Positions 22,181 to 35,491 of a stretch of DNA of 62,000 nucleotides are shown in pieces. How positions within the stretch are numbered: position 1 is the first letter of the stretch; each line of letters opens with the position of its first letter. The notes under the pieces were generated by a model. That model ran no database searches. It was not told the origin of the DNA and saw only the letters and a program-made list of their open reading frames with translations. The DNA is from Cryptomeria japonica (taxonomy: Eukaryota; Streptophyta; Pinopsida; Cupressales; Cupressaceae), in contig NC_081409.1 of the NCBI RefSeq assembly GCF_030272615.1, forward strand, positions 201,916,449 through 201,978,448, written 5' to 3'. A program made the translations under genes and the position numbers.

Positions 22181-25100
22181 GTAGAGGAAATTATCCTGTT
22201 AGAGGCTAGTTTTGTAGATACTATTATGGTGGCATCTACCAATTATGGTGATCCTGGTCCTATTGAGGTGGGTTGTGGGGTTTTCCTTGCTCCTATGTAC
22301 CCAATTGTTGTGTTTGTAGGGGTTTATGCTACTAATAGGGTTAGGGGTGCCTTTCAAAATCCATTGGTAATTCATGTTCTAGTTCATTCCTTGACTACAC
22401 TTTCCATTGTGCTTAATGTTTTTTGGGAATGGCTAGGTGATTGTATTATTTCATGGATTCTAGGTGCCTGCTAAACCTATTTTATTTTTAAATCTTGGTG
22501 ATCCCTCTCCTTATATGACAAATTCTTTGTTCAAGGTATTCTTATAGGGAAAAGGTTTTAGAGTGCCTTTCAAAACCCGTTGCTTGTTGTCTATTCCCTT
22601 AGCTACTTTTGTCTTGTCTTAAGTTTCTTGTTTCGGAATCTGGTTTGGGGTTCTTACCTAAATGTCTTTGATCTGAAATTTTTTAATCTAATGTAGGCTT
22701 AGGACCCTTTTTCCTACCAGTTTGATGTTCCAATCAAAAGAATCTCTTTCAAAAAAGGGTTTTCTCTTTTTTAGTTTTGGTTTTCTCACTGCTTGTGAGA
22801 TCCTCTTTTTGCTTAGTTGGTTGTTATATAAGGGTTTGGACCCTCTCCCAATTACCTAGTCTTTAGACTAATTCAAAACATTCTAGTGTGACCTTTTTGA
22901 ATTGGAACTAGTTAAGTCACATAATCGATATGTTACAATGATGAATTTTTTTTATTTTTTTTTAAACTATCATAAAGTGTGATAGAAAATAGAATTTTAC
23001 TTGATCATAAATCCTTTATTAGTTTCTTCATATAATGATGGGTTTGAAGATAAGGGCCTTCTAATTAGAATGTTTATTCAAGATCTCTAACTAATTTAGT
23101 TGTTATTTTCTATCATTAATGTATCCTACATTGCATGATAGAATATTATGTCTTAATTCTCCCTAATTGGTCTTTTATCTCAATTTTTTTAATTAAAAAT
23201 AAAGGCGATGATTAGATTTCTTTCTTTAGTGTTATCTTTCTCTAGATTAATTAATTAGGGATTCCATTAGGAACATTTCCTATGAAATTAATATAATATA
23301 AAGATTACATCCATAATAGAACAAATCACCATAATAGGCTATTATAAAGTATCTACAAAAATATGAAAGAACATTAAATTACCATTACAAACCCATAAAC
23401 CATAAAATAGTGAAAATAGATATAAATTTGTTAACGTCTCCCTACAAACACCACAACCATAACCAAAAAAATCATAAATATCAAGGGATAAATAAAAACT
23501 CAATAATTCCAAAATCTTGAATTCACTATACCACATTACAATCCACTAGGTATCCAACCTCTATTGCATTGGGGTTCTACATTACATTTGTCAAGACACT
23601 ACCAACTATGGGATCAAGTAATGGAACCTATTTCATGAAATAAATCCTTCCTATGCCAAGCTCTATGAATCTTATATCTAAAAATTACTAGAATTGTGCA
23701 AATGCTAGAGACATCTACTTACCTCTTATTATGAATCACCATGAAAATAGTCAACACCTACCATACAATTACATAAAAATTATGAAGAAATAGCAACTTA
23801 CAATGCACTAATTTCAATTATTCATTGTTTATAGTTAAAAATCCTAAAGGATTTGAATGGCTCTTAACATCAGATGTCACTAATAATTTTCTTCCATATT
23901 TATCACCACTTCTTCCTTAAACTTCAATATATTCATATCTTTAAATGTGTAGGATATAGAAAACATATAATCTCTACACTCTAAGCTATATTGGGGATTA
24001 ATACTGCCAATCAATATGAAAGCCTCCCATATGCAAGCCTTCTAATGTAGGGGACATTATTAACAAAATTACTATTACCCAAAACTAACTTAAGGAACCT
24101 TGAGGCAACTATTTCATTAGAAGTGAAGGTTTAAATCAATCTTGTATCTGTGAGTTGATTTGTTCTTAAGAGATCCCTTCTAATAATGATTCTTGATTTT
24201 CATGGTGATTATTACACTATATATACCACCCAAAGAATGAAAATATAAATTGCACCAAAATACCACATCACTGATTATTACCAATAATAAGATAGAATAG
24301 TTAAAAACCACCACATTATGTGAATTCAACAATGTTCCATGCATACTACATAAATGTAGAAAGATGCTTTAATATTTAATAGATTATTACAATAGTATTT
24401 TACTAGGCCAAGATTAATTAACTATTTCTAATACCTCAACTAAAAAATATTTTGAGTTTTCTTTGCAACCCATGTGAAAGTATCGTCTTCAAATACAATG
24501 GCATTAGGATTCTTGAAACTTGCTCTCTTATTCATTTTTGGAGCATAAAGATGAAAGCTTCCTTGATTTCATATATATGGAAGGAAAATCCTATTTCTCT
24601 TACATTATTGGTAGATAACAAGAGTTAGAAGTTGGATTTTTGCGCTTAAGAGCATCAAGAGGCAATGAAGAGGGTTTCATTTGCTCCTTATTTTATTTGT
24701 TTATTATTTTTTTATTGGTTCTTTTCCATATATTATTTTGATTTAATTATTAAATTCAATCTCTATGTCCATAAGAAACACATATTTAATATAATAGAAT
24801 TAGAGCTACAAGCATAGTATCCATTCTTTTCTTAAGCTAATCAAACTACTTCATTAGTGTATTGAAGGTTTGGATGTGGTATGAGAAACATGGGAAGAAT
24901 AGAGGATGTCTAAAGGGGGTGAGAAGTAAGAGGGAATAGAATGGAATGGTAGTGGAAGGAAAAATCACACTAAAAATGAAGAGTTGTCGTACGATGACAA
25001 GAGAAATGATATAAGAAATCATTATAAACATACTTAAATGAATAAAAATTATCTAACTTTAGAATGATAACTTTAGCTTGAACATAGATGATTACAATTT

Positions 25101-25270
25101 AATAAAATGACAAATCTCACACATAATAAACATTGACAAAAGAAAATTTTCATCAATTTCAACCTAAGCATTTCATCATTTATGATAAACCTTCTTAATC
25201 TCAGATATTCTTCAATAGTTGGCACATTGAATTTTAACTACAATTATCTATGATATAAAACATCTTTAAA
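22181..25270. other. AT-rich filler of the CACTA-type element, no gene recognised
   Basis: About 3.1 kb. An ORF at 22226-22474 (82 codons) is hydrophobic and matches nothing I know. The rest is AT-rich with short ORFs only. The stretch at 22500-22870 resembles a LINE 3' UTR in style, but I see no poly(A) or target duplication to support that. No transposase motif is found. Confidence 0.5.
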
Positions 25271-25475
25271 ATATGTACCCTGGCAATTGCAGCTACAACA
25301 TGTGACAAAATTCCTCTATTATTTATCCTATGATAGATGTTCATACCTTTTTCCAAAACATACAATTTAGCATAGGCTGGGAGGATACTAGCAAAGCTTT
25401 ATACCTGAAAATTGCATTTAGTTGAAAGTCTCTAAAGCCTTTTCCACAAACCCATTCTGTTCATACCATGTAATT
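25271..25475 (-). pseudogene. PPR fragment, downstream part
   Basis: On the minus strand: ITWYEQNGFVEKALETFN, MQFSGIK, then a degenerate ACAKM-like helix. It is the direct continuation of the PPR fragment at 48466-49060. The two are separated by copia A, and the copia A target duplication GTAAT (minus ATTAC) lies at the join. Confidence 0.75.
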
Positions 25476-26810
25476 GATAACTCAATGATGAATGAATAGT
25501 ACCAAACCGATACTGAGGGGGGGGGGGGTGAATCAGTATAGGAAAAAACACAATCCTGAAACTGGTTAGTCAGCAAACGCTGTGCTTTGGCAGACAAATA
25601 GTAACACCGGTCTTAAACAGAGTACAACCGGCAAAACCTAGAATAACTGAGACAAGCATAGACCGGTTGACACTTATCTTTTCATACAATCTAATACTTC
25701 ATTTCCATTTCACCCTAGTACATGAACAGGTAATCTATCATCAAACATATTACAATAGGTTCTATTAGGTTTTGAACTCTTTAGAAGTCCGCTCTATTAG
25801 GAGCCTAGTCCGGTTAAAGACTTATTACAATAGGTTCTATTAGGAACCGATCCTGCTAGGGATCACCCGGTTAAGGGATGGCTAAGATACCCGGTTAAGG
25901 GTTAAACCCTGTTAAAGGTTACCTTGTTAGAGGATTTCAAGAACTCAATGAAATTGAGTCACCCTGTTAAAGGATTTTCAGTAAGCTGGTTAGAGCTACC
26001 CTGTTAAGGGATTTTCCAACTGTTGAGGTGGTTATAGATCAACAGGTATTACAATGATCTGGTAACAGCACTCAATGCTAATGCAGATCCGCTTTATCTC
26101 CTCTTCACCTTCTGCACTTACACTCTACAGGTATCACTTCTCTCCTTTGGTCTGGCAAGAATCACGTATCTCTTCACTTGGATACACACATGCAACTTTT
26201 GCCAACAACTTCAGAAAGAGACACAACATCGACCTTATAGGAAACAGATAGGTTGGTAGCTTAAACCCTAAACCCTAAACCTGTTACGTTAAGCAATTCA
26301 AATGGTTCAATCCTGACCATTGAGCACATTGCATTAACTGCAATAGTCTTCAACCAATCTCAAGACGTTCTCCATCATTCATTTTCCACCGATTTCATGG
26401 TGGCCGACAACTCATCACGCACTTTCATAGATTATAGGCTTCGCACATTCTTGAGGTAGAAGAGAACAATCTTCTTCATGCAAGATCCTTCACACACACA
26501 AGGCTAACGTGGCAACACGGTCTGTTCTTCGTTATATTGCTAACTCATCACACAAAGTCACCAGTTGAGTCACACAGGCTTGAAGCACTTCAACCGGAAA
26601 CCCTGAGACTACCAACCGGTAGTCACACAAAGCTTCCATGTACTGGTTCCCATATCAACATGCCAGTTCACCTTGAACAGACACACCGCTTCACTTTGGC
26701 ACATATACCGGTTCTTGGTAAAATGTCAGTTCTCTCTTCTTCAACATATTGACATCAATGACAACATACAATGTCATCATGTCCTCATACTGGTGCACAT
26801 AATGTCAACA
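25476..26810 (-). repeat. 3' LTR of copia A
   Basis: 1,335 bp. On the sense strand it starts TGTTGACATTATG and ends GAGTTATCA. It is shorter than the 5' LTR because about 150 bp around 25750 are missing. A C-rich box (25511-25536) near its 3' end is shared with the LTRs of B and N. Confidence 0.9.
26263..26281 (-). promoter_or_regulatory. telo-box-like motif in copia A LTR
   Basis: TTTAGGGTTTAGGGTTTAA on the sense strand, that is, AAACCCTAAACCCTAAA on plus. It is repeated in the other LTR at 47879-47896. AAACCCTAA is a known plant promoter element (telo box). Function here is inferred only from position within the LTR. Confidence 0.45.
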
Positions 26811-27049
26811 ATCTCCCCCTTTGGCATTGATGGCAATATACAAAGATATCTCGCCGCTTCACATCTTCTCCCCCAATTTCTACAGATATCTTCTCCACTT
26901 CACTTCTTCTCCCCCTTTGACAACAATGCCAAAGTGGAGGCACAAGCTTTCCTATTCCATTATGCTGCTCCCCCTAAGGAGTAGCATCCTTCAACACATC
27001 AATCCTGAAGAGAAATTTGACTATGCAATACTTGACTGATGTGGAGCAT

Positions 27050-29007
27050 ATACCTTTAGTTTACCTCCTGAAGGGGCAGCACCCCTAACTCACCTCTTAA
27101 GTACAAAAATTTAGCCTTTGGGAGAGGCTTGGTGAATATGTCTGCTAACTGCTCCTTGCTGAAAACATGTTCCAGTACAATCTCTTTGTTCTAAACCTTT
27201 TCCCTCAAGAAATGATACTTAAGCTCAAAGTGCTTGGTTCTAGAATGTAAAACCGGATTCTTAGAAATATTGATAGCACTTGTGTTATCACAAAATATGC
27301 TTACCAGTTCATATACATGAACTTTGAAGCCATTCAATACATGCTTCATCCAAATAGTCTGGGTGCAGTTCATGAAAGCTGCAACATACTCCGCTTCTGT
27401 TGTAGACTGAGAGATACAACTCTGCCTCTTACTCATCCATGAGACCAGTCTACCACCGAGAAAGAATGCACCACTGGTTGTGCTCTTTCGGTCATCCACA
27501 TTACCAGCCCAATCAGCATCTGTGAATACTTTCAAGTTGAAATCATTGCTATAAGGATACCACAATCCATAATCAATAGTTCCCTTCAGATACCTAAGAA
27601 TCCACTTGATTGCAACCAAGTGGGATTCTCTTGGACTTTTTTGGAACCTTGCAGTAATGCCAACTGCATGTGCAATATCTGGTCTGCTATGCACTAGATA
27701 ATGCAGCTTACCAATCATTGATCAGTATTCCTTCTCATTAACCAATGCTGATTCATCCTCTTTGGATAGTTTACAACCGATCACCATCGGTGTACCAACT
27801 GGTTTACTATCTTCCATGCCAAAGGTCTTCAACACCTCTTTGACATACTTGGACTGAGTGATAAAGATTCCTTTTTTCATCTAATGAATCTGCAGTCCAA
27901 TGAAGAACTTAATCTCCCCTATGAGCGACATCTCAAAATCTTTCTTCATCTCATCTGCAAACTCATGACTCATCTTGTCATCTCCACCAAAGATAATATC
28001 ATCAACAAATAACTCACAGATCAGGATTTGATCTCCTTCATATTTCAAGTAGATATTTCTATCTTCACTTGTTCTCTCAAATCCAATCTTCACAAGATGG
28101 GAATGCAGGTGTTCATACCATGCTCTAGGTGCCTACTTTAGACCATATAAGGCTTTATGTAGCTTACACACCATGTCACTATCTTCAGATAGGGAAAACC
28201 CATCTGGTTGCTCTATATACACTTCCTCTTCAAGTACACCATTTAGGAATGTATATTTTACATCCATTTGATATACTTTGAATCCTTTAAAAGCTGCATA
28301 TGCAAGAAGCATACGAACTCCTTCCAATCTGGCTACAGGAGCAAAGGTTTCTCCATAGTCTTCTCCTTCTTCTTGGGCATATCATTTACATACTAATCTT
28401 GCTTTGTTCCTTACCACTGTGCCATCTTCATTCAGCTTATTTCTAAAAACCCATTTGGTTCCAATGATATTCTTATGCTCCAGTCTGGGTACCAAAGACC
28501 ATGTACCATTCTTCTCTATCTGGTCAAGTTCCTCCTCAATTGCCTTGATCCAGTCTTCATCTTTATGTGCCTCTTTGAATGATTTAGGCTCAAATTCAGA
28601 GATCATACAACAATTTTCTCTGACCTTTCTTCTTGTAAGGATTCCTGCATCCTTATCTCCTATGATCTTCTTTGGATCATGATTCAGTTTGACATATCGA
28701 GGAATGCTCTTGACTAATTCCTCCTGCTTTTCTTCTTCATCCTCATCTCCATCAGCATCAGCATTTACCGGTGAAGGACCACTGTTACTGGTGCTTGGCT
28801 AATTAGTAACCGGTTCCCAGAAGGTTGCTACTGGTTCATCTCTTACTAGCTTACTGCCGGTTTCCTCAGGTTTTCCAGAGTTTTCATCAACTCTAACATT
28901 GATGCTTTCAACAATTCTCTCAGTCCTATTGTTGAAACATTTGAGAGCTTTTCTCTTGTTGGAATATCCTAGGAATATTCCTTCATCATAGTTTGCATAG
29001 AACTTAT
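27050..29007 (-). pseudogene. copia A reverse transcriptase and RNase H
   Basis: After the N1 junction: FYANYDEGIFLGYSNKRKAL, then an acidic spacer, then RT beginning EDWIKAIEEELDQIEKNGTW and GTKWVFRNKLNEDGTV. It continues [16 protein letters not shown] and the palm motif FVDDIIFGGDD (Phe for Tyr). RNase H has TDADWAGNVDDRKSTTSG and SQSTTEAEYVAAF, and ends near 27050 after FTKPLPK. At least five in-frame stops, several at Gln codons. Confidence 0.88.
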
Positions 29008-30204
29008 TGTTACTACTTATCAAATTGCCATTAGTTTTATATCCAAAGTCATTCTATATACTCTAGTCGGTTACCTCTACCGAAATATTCAGTCGGTATC
29101 CACAGAATAGTTGGTTATAGAAGAAAGTAGTCACAGAGCCCAGTATACACCGAGCAGTCTACTGAGTAATGTTCTATGACTATAGAGTAGCAAAGATGAT
29201 ACACCGAGTTGATATACACTGAGTGAAACGTGTTACCAGATTCATTGAACCTGGACACACATATGGAAACGTGTTACAAGATCAAGGAACATTGAATCAT
29301 TATTACATTGGAAATTGCACTTCAAGATTTTGTATGATTTCAAGGTCATCTAACCAATGAAATATATTGTATAGTTATTCATTCAATAAATGTTTGTAAG
29401 ATTGAAGCAATGAACCTGACCACCGACATAAGAAATCTATTTATACAGCATGGATTGAGATCAGATATATACATGTAGTGTGATAGAGAGAGATATATAA
29501 GTGTATGAAGCAAGACATGTGTGACACATAAGAAAGCACTAAGTGTTATGACTGTTACAAAGACACAGAGGTCATCGAGAAGCATTTCAGTGAATAGTCA
29601 AAGAACAGAGTAAACAGAAGGGTTTACCGAGTTACTTTATGAGTTACCAAGGTATGCTATAAGCAAGGTAATCTTATTTGAGCACATAGAATCTGCTATA
29701 ACATTTCAAATGTAAAGTTGCAGATATTTGTAATGATTCTATTATAATATTTTGAAGTTGTAAGAGAAACCTTTAACAGGGTAAAAGACTCTAACAAAGT
29801 CTATAAATTGTAAAGCCTCTAACCAGGTGCAGCATTTAGATTAAGTGTTGTAAAATCCTTTAGCAAGGTAGATCTAACAGATCTTGATACTCCTAATAGG
29901 GTAAGCTATCAGAAATAGCTAAACATGTAGCTCTAACTGAGCATCCTTTATTATTGCAGTAGTGAAGTTGTGGGTGGCATCCCCACCACAGTTTTTCTCT
30001 CTAACCAAGAGTTTCTGCGTAACCAAAATATATGTGTTATGGAGTGAATCATGTATGATTGTTATTTATTTTTTTTAGCTTTATGTTATGTTACAGCAAT
30101 ATTTAGTTTATGCTTAATAGTAAAGATATTGTTGAAGAAAGGATTTGAAGTATTGATTCACCCCTCCCTTCTCAGTACATTAGCTTTCCATATTGGGCCT
30201 AACA
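29008..30204 (+). repeat. 5' LTR of N1
   Basis: 1,197 bp, TGTTACTACTTATC to GGGCCTAACA. A TATA-like TCTATTTATACAGC is at 29437-29450. A C-rich box ATTCACCCCTCCCTTCTCAG lies near the 3' end (about 30157-30176). Almost the same as 35492-36691, with scattered substitutions. Confidence 0.92.
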
Positions 30205-30218
30205 ATTGGTATCAGAGC
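30205..30218 (+). promoter_or_regulatory. primer binding site of N1
   Basis: ATTGGTATCAGAGC, the exact plant Met-tRNA primer consensus, directly after the LTR. Confidence 0.9.
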
Positions 30219-30266
30219 TTGAGTCTTGGAAAAGGGTTTAACAACCTAAAGAGAAAGATCTTATCA

Positions 30267-31619
30267 ATGGAAGGCTATAAACAATCTTGGAGGATTGTGT
30301 ATCTGCAAGAAGAGTTAGATCATGCTAATCAAGTGATTGCAGACATGCAAAGACAAATGCAAAAATCATTGAAAGTCAGAAGAAGATTATCTGATGATTT
30401 GCAGGACTCTCAAGAGTTAGTGGAACAAATTGAGACATCATCTGAGAATAGTATATCTGAAGAAACTGAAGAAATGATTGGACAACTGAAAGAAAAGAAC
30501 AAAGCACTGACTGATCAACTAAAAGCAATGAAAAGAGAACATGAACATTTCAGCTCATAGATAACTAAAAATCTTGATGCATTGAGGACAGCTGAGGATA
30601 AAGTAAGAGATCTAGAAAGAGAGAAACAACAACTTGAAGCATTAGTATCTGAAAAGAATGATGAAATCACAAGGTTGACTGGTATTCAACAAAATCTGTC
30701 AGATCAACTAGGTTATGCACATCATGAAGCAAATCTGAAAGATGATGAGAATCAAACATTGAAACTTGAAGTATCAAGGTTGACCAATGAAATTGAGATA
30801 GAGAAGAAATCCAAGGAAACACTGAAGAAGAGTTATGAAGAATCAAAGATATTGGATGAACAACTGAATACAAGAAGACCCAACAAAGATGCAGGACTCG
30901 ATTACAAAGGAAAAGAATCTACCGAGAAAGGAATTCATACTACCGAGAGAGGAGAATCATCAAAGCAAACTGGAAACAAGAAGATCATCAAAAGAAAGAA
31001 GATTATTTGCAACTACTGTGGAAATCAAGGTCATACTGCTAACATGTGCCAAATCAGAAAAGGTAAGCAACCGAATGTCACAAAGTTTAATGGTTATTGT
31101 CACACTTGCAATAAATATGGTCACACATCTAATCAATGTAGGACAAAGTCTGCTAGTAATTATCAGAAGCCAAAATTCAAAGGATTTTGTAAAAACTGCA
31201 ATAGATATGGACATAGTACCGAGAAGTGTTGGTATAAGCAAAAGAACTATATGTGGTATGCACACCAAGAAAACACTGGAAGCTACCGAACTCACACAGA
31301 TCCTTACCGACAGTATTCTGCAGTACCATGGGATTACAATACAAGAATATGGTGTGAATGTTGTGGAAGATATGGACACATAAGTGCCAACTGTTTTATA
31401 AGGTTTGGAATGAAAAATCGAAGATCATGGAGAAATCTTGGTATGGCATGTTTTCATTGTCACAAAGTTGGACACTTGGCTAGAGATTGCAGAGATCAAC
31501 CAAGAGGAGATATTGAAGAGATAAAAAGCAAACTCCAGATGATTTGGGAAAAGAAGGAAATTGTGTCAAATGAAGAAAACACCTTACCTATCAAGTTGGG
31601 TGCACCTATTCTAAATTAA
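30267..31619 (+). pseudogene. N1 ORF1: coiled-coil, five-zinc-knuckle protein
   Basis: About 450 codons from MEGYKQSWRIVYLQEELDHA, with one stop (TAG, 30558-30560) where N2 reads CAA (Gln). The first ~190 residues are heptad-rich and charged (QLKEKNKALTDQLKAMKREH and similar), so a coiled coil is likely. Residues ~250-410 carry five CX2CX4HX4C knuckles: CNYCGNQGHTANMC, CHTCNKYGHTSNQC, CKNCNRYGHSTEKC, CECCGRYGHISANC and CFHCHKVGHLARDC. Such knuckles bind nucleic acid in Gag nucleocapsids, but I see no capsid-like domain. Probably a Gag-like packaging protein. The start follows the primer site by about 50 bp. Confidence 0.82.
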
Positions 31620-32184
31620 TCAGTAAAGGTATGAAGGGACTGCATTCTCTCAAAGATTAAATCTTAACAGTTCCTATTTTATTATGTACTTAATTCAAAA
31701 TCTGCATAAGTTAAAGATGTATTAGAAAGTTTGAAATTCTATCAAAGTCTTTAGGAGCACTTTACAGGAAGACTGTCAAGTCGGTGAATACAGGAAGCCT
31801 GTCAAGTCGGTAAATGAAGAAAGTCTGATTACTCAGTTAAAGCACAAAAAAAAAAAAAAAGGAAAGAAAGTTTAGTGGAATCGAGTGCATTTAATTTTTT
31901 TAACCTAACCTACACAGAGCCCGATAAGGTATATTGTGTACTTAAAACACTTACGCGGTCATTTTACACTTACCAAGTTTTCAAGAGAGCAAGAGCAAGT
32001 GATTCAAAGGCAATCAAACCTCCTCCAAAGAAAAATTCAAAGGTATTTACATCAATCTCAACGCATTGTTAAGTTGGTTTACCGATCATATCAAATTGTT
32101 ATTATCTACTAAGTGTGAAGCGTCTGCCGTTTGAAAATCTTCAAACCCTAAGGATCTTTTGTTAGAATTGATCCGAAATCTGCA
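31620..32184 (+). other. spacer between N1 ORF1 and ORF2
   Basis: 565 bp without a gene, including a poly(A) run near 31846-31860 and a segment close to TGACCTAAC..ACGGAGCCCGATAAGG that is conserved in N2. The conservation suggests a leader or a regulatory role for ORF2, but the mechanism is unknown. Confidence 0.5.
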
Positions 32185-35152
32185 ATGGCACCTAAGATCC
32201 AAGATCCCATTGTTGTTGAGAACATCAAAAAGCCCTCACTCAAATATTCTCTAACTCCAAAAATTGCATCTGAACTAGATGACAAAACTGCATTTTCACT
32301 CATTCCGGATAAAGTTTTATTAGTCGAGGATGTGAGATTCTTTACCAAATGTCGAGTTGAAGAACTAGGTCATGTTGAAATAAAAGACACCTATGATGAA
32401 TTATGCACTGATGGGAAATTGGACAGCAAGTACGAACACATTAAAATCAAGGGATTGACTAAAAACCTATTTGAGAATCTGAACACCGTAAGGAAGCCGA
32501 AGAAGAACAACTCGGTGAATACACTGAAGTTTGGATCACTGTTAGTTTGCATGTTTTTCTATTTTGAAAATTTCTTTCCATTAGTCGGTAAAGTAGTTTG
32601 GGAGCTACACCGACCAATCACCCATCAAATCAATGACTACATCAAACGTCAAGTGATAATTTTAATGATATTATGGATGACTATTTCAGCAAGTTTCAGG
32701 AAAGGATGCATAACAGGCATAGAATTCCAACCCAGCTAGTGGAAAAATACAAGGATGACGTATGTTTTGAAGTGGACACTGACTATTGCTATGTGAATGT
32801 TGTGGAATCGAGAACTCAATCTTTGCCACCTATGGGTTATGAGATTGATTTTGACATCACACAACAACAGATAGATGCATTTCTTACATTACCAAGGCAT
32901 GCTACCAAGCTGAGGTATGGAACATATGAAGAAGTGAAGGAAAAAGTAAAAATGAGCATTTTAGTACCCAAAGCTACAAGGAAAGCAACAAAGATGATAA
33001 AGGCATTAACGGAGAAATTTGGAGAAGATTCTTCCTCCACACCTGTCAAGGGCACTATAGCCATTACCAAAGAGGAATCTGAAGCCCAACAGGCAGCTAT
33101 AACATTGAGCACCGAATTGCCTAAGGGAAAAGTATTGAAAAGGAAGAAGCTAGATATATCAAAGGGAACACCGACTCCTCCAGCAAAGCGACCTAATACA
33201 AGATCATCAGCAGCATCACCGAGTAAGAAACCAAAGAATGTTGTCACACCTAAGGTAACAAAAACTTACAAGAAATCTACTCGGAGACTCATCTTGGCAA
33301 AAGAGTCTAGTGACACCGAATCTGAAGATGCAAGTAAATTTCAGATTGTTAAGAGCAAGAAGGTAAATGTACATAGTGCTGAAAATTTTTGTGCTAATCT
33401 GAAGCAATAAGGTGGATTTGGATCATTCAGATATGTTAAGTATGAATCCAGAAATGATGCCAAAAAGAGACAAATAGAAGAAGTTGTCATCTGCACACTT
33501 CTAAAATTTCGATTGATCCCATTGGAAGTTTCTAATTCTCTTCCAAAAGAATTGTATGTGCATATTGATAACAAGTGGAAATATGCAATGGACTCAGAAA
33601 AATAGATTAGAGAAAGAAGTCTGGTACATCTCTTTCCAGACATTTCAGTAGATGAAATCAAAGAAAATCTGACAAAATACCACAAAAACTTCCTAGTCAA
33701 GCAAAAGGTTTAAAATTGATGAATGGACTTTATCTGGAAGTAGAGAAAGAGACCAAGGAAAAATGGCAGGAAATATTTCGTATCAAGGATGCTGATGAGC
33801 AAGCTGAAGTTGAAATAGTTGATGTCACCGAGCAAGATCCTGATGTCACCGAGCAAGACCTTGTTGACACCATACAAGAAGATGAAGATATCATGGATGC
33901 AGAGGCATCGGAACAGGAAATGATAGAAGGGAACGCTTATGCCCAACTTGTATCCAGTGAATCAGTTTTGGAACAAGTTCAGCCCTATCCTCCAGCTAAT
34001 CAACCTGTCTCAACCGAGGCCCCTCAGGATACAGAACAAGGCACCGAAGGTCACAAGTCTACAACAGGAGAAGGTACTTCTCAAGAACAGACCTCACAAG
34101 CTTCTTCCAGCTCCGAAAATGTTGCGACCGAGACACCAAGTACAGAGGCACCAAAGGACTCTACAGAGGCTAAAGTAACCGACCAAAGTGTTGCCTCTAC
34201 CGAGCAACCTACCGAGGGTCAACAAGCCTCACAAGCCATTGTCTTAGTTCAATCAGTGAAAGGTAAAGAAAAGAAAATGAAAAAGCATAGTTTCAAAGTT
34301 GATTTGTCAAAACCAATAGTGTTGCCGAATGTAGATATATCTAAATTAAAAGGGCAAGCACTCATTGATTTTGGTGAACTATGCAAAGCCAAAGCCGAAT
34401 AAGAGAAGCAAATGGCTATTCAAAAGAAAAATAAAGTACTTCAAAAGGTGAAAGCACTCTTAACCGATATGCTACCTAAAGCTACAATAACAACTGATGC
34501 AGCCATCCATGTTCAATTGGATGAACTCCTAACCAAGATAGAGACATCTGGAGTAGATGCATCAGAATATTTGAGCAAGTTAAAGGACAAGGAGCTCACT
34601 GCTAAGATGATAGAAGAGGTACCTAAGGCTATAGCTATTGGCAAAGTTAAACTTGTCAAATTTATTGCTGAGTTGACCCCTCAACTCAAGCACATTCTTT
34701 ATTTATTTCAGAAACTTTGTACATTCTCTTTATTCATTAAGGGCATTAAGAATAAAACTAAAGTGATTGAGAAAGAGATCACCGATCTCTCAAATAGGTT
34801 GACCACTGAACCACATTCCATTCAGAATTTTTATACCAAGCTACAACAGCTCATGGCTCAATAATTGGAACTAAGGAATGAAGAACACAAGATAAGGATG
34901 GACATAATGACACTTCAAACATTATTCCTTCCTCATCTTTCATCCGTCCAAGAGCAAATCAACAAGGCTACCTCCCTATCCACTCAGCAAGAGGGAAGCA
35001 CATTAGATGGATTAATTTCACTATTAGCTGACATTACAGCTCAGAATTCTTTAATGGACAGTGTCAAGAATACCCTCTCTACCGCTCTTACCGACGCACA
35101 AACAAAGTACAAATCCATTTTTGACCAACTGCCACCACTGAATGGTAACTAA
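32185..35152 (+). pseudogene. N1 ORF2: long protein of unknown function, internally deleted
   Basis: Starts MAPKIQDPIVVENIKKPSLK. Order: N-terminal domain (SLIPDKVLLVEDVRFFTKC), a region interrupted by a ~390-bp deletion at about 32460 relative to N2, a basic segment (KRKKLDISKGTPTPPAKRPN, then KTYKKSTRRLILAKESSD), a Thr/Glu/Gln-rich low-complexity stretch (about 33820-34250), and a helical C-terminal part (DASEYLSKLKDKELTAKMIE). Broken by one-base losses near 32655 and 33707 and stops at 33408, 33604, 34400 and 34862. No known domain is recognised with confidence. Plant 'mobile domain' or Transposase_32-like proteins are a weak alternative. Confidence 0.7.
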
Positions 35153-35491
35153 GTTTAGATGTTTTTCAAAAAGGGGGAGTGAGTATATCAAAGTATACAG
35201 GGGAATGTAGTATACAGGGGGAGCATATACCGAGCAAAATAGAGTCAATTTTGACAGGGAACAGAAAACCGAGCAGTGAACTGAACAGCTATCACAGAAC
35301 ATTGATCACCGAGCATACAAAATCAGAGTTTTGTACAATATATTGATAAGGGGAGTATATCTAAATATACTATTTCATTGACTAATGTATAGACTGTCTG
35401 TTTGGTCAAATTTTGTAAGTATATAGATTATTGAGTTATGACTTTGAAAGTAGTTTTGTCAAACATCTCAACTAATGTCAAAAGGGGAGAT
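35153..35491 (+). other. N1 3' untranslated region with purine tracts
   Basis: Several G-rich purine boxes (AAAAAGGGGGAGTGAG at 35167, CAGGGGGAGCATA near 35216, AAGGGGAGTATAT near 35348) precede the true polypurine tract at 35480-35491. The same layout is in N2, so extra plus-strand priming sites are possible. Confidence 0.55.

Noticed and set aside
22226-22474. 82-codon hydrophobic ORF in the CACTA-type element
   Set aside because: No start context, no domain and no second copy; too short to call.
25500-25536. Poly-G run as a G-quadruplex regulatory element
   Set aside because: It is a homopolymer of variable length at a conserved C-rich box of several copia LTRs. It is more simply explained as slippage in that box, so it is not listed separately.
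30960-31379. Antisense ORF of 139 codons (also at 40809-41228)
   Set aside because: It is the mirror of the zinc-knuckle coding region of N ORF1. It is conserved only because the sense frame is conserved.
32837-33247. Antisense ORFs in N ORF2 (also 43129-43452)
   Set aside because: Shadow frames of ORF2 with no independent motif.
31875-35491. N ORF2 as an envelope-like gene or as a pararetrovirus remnant
   Set aside because: No signal peptide, no convincing transmembrane anchor in the right place, and no movement-protein or RT motif. The two LTRs and the Met-tRNA site point to a retrotransposon.
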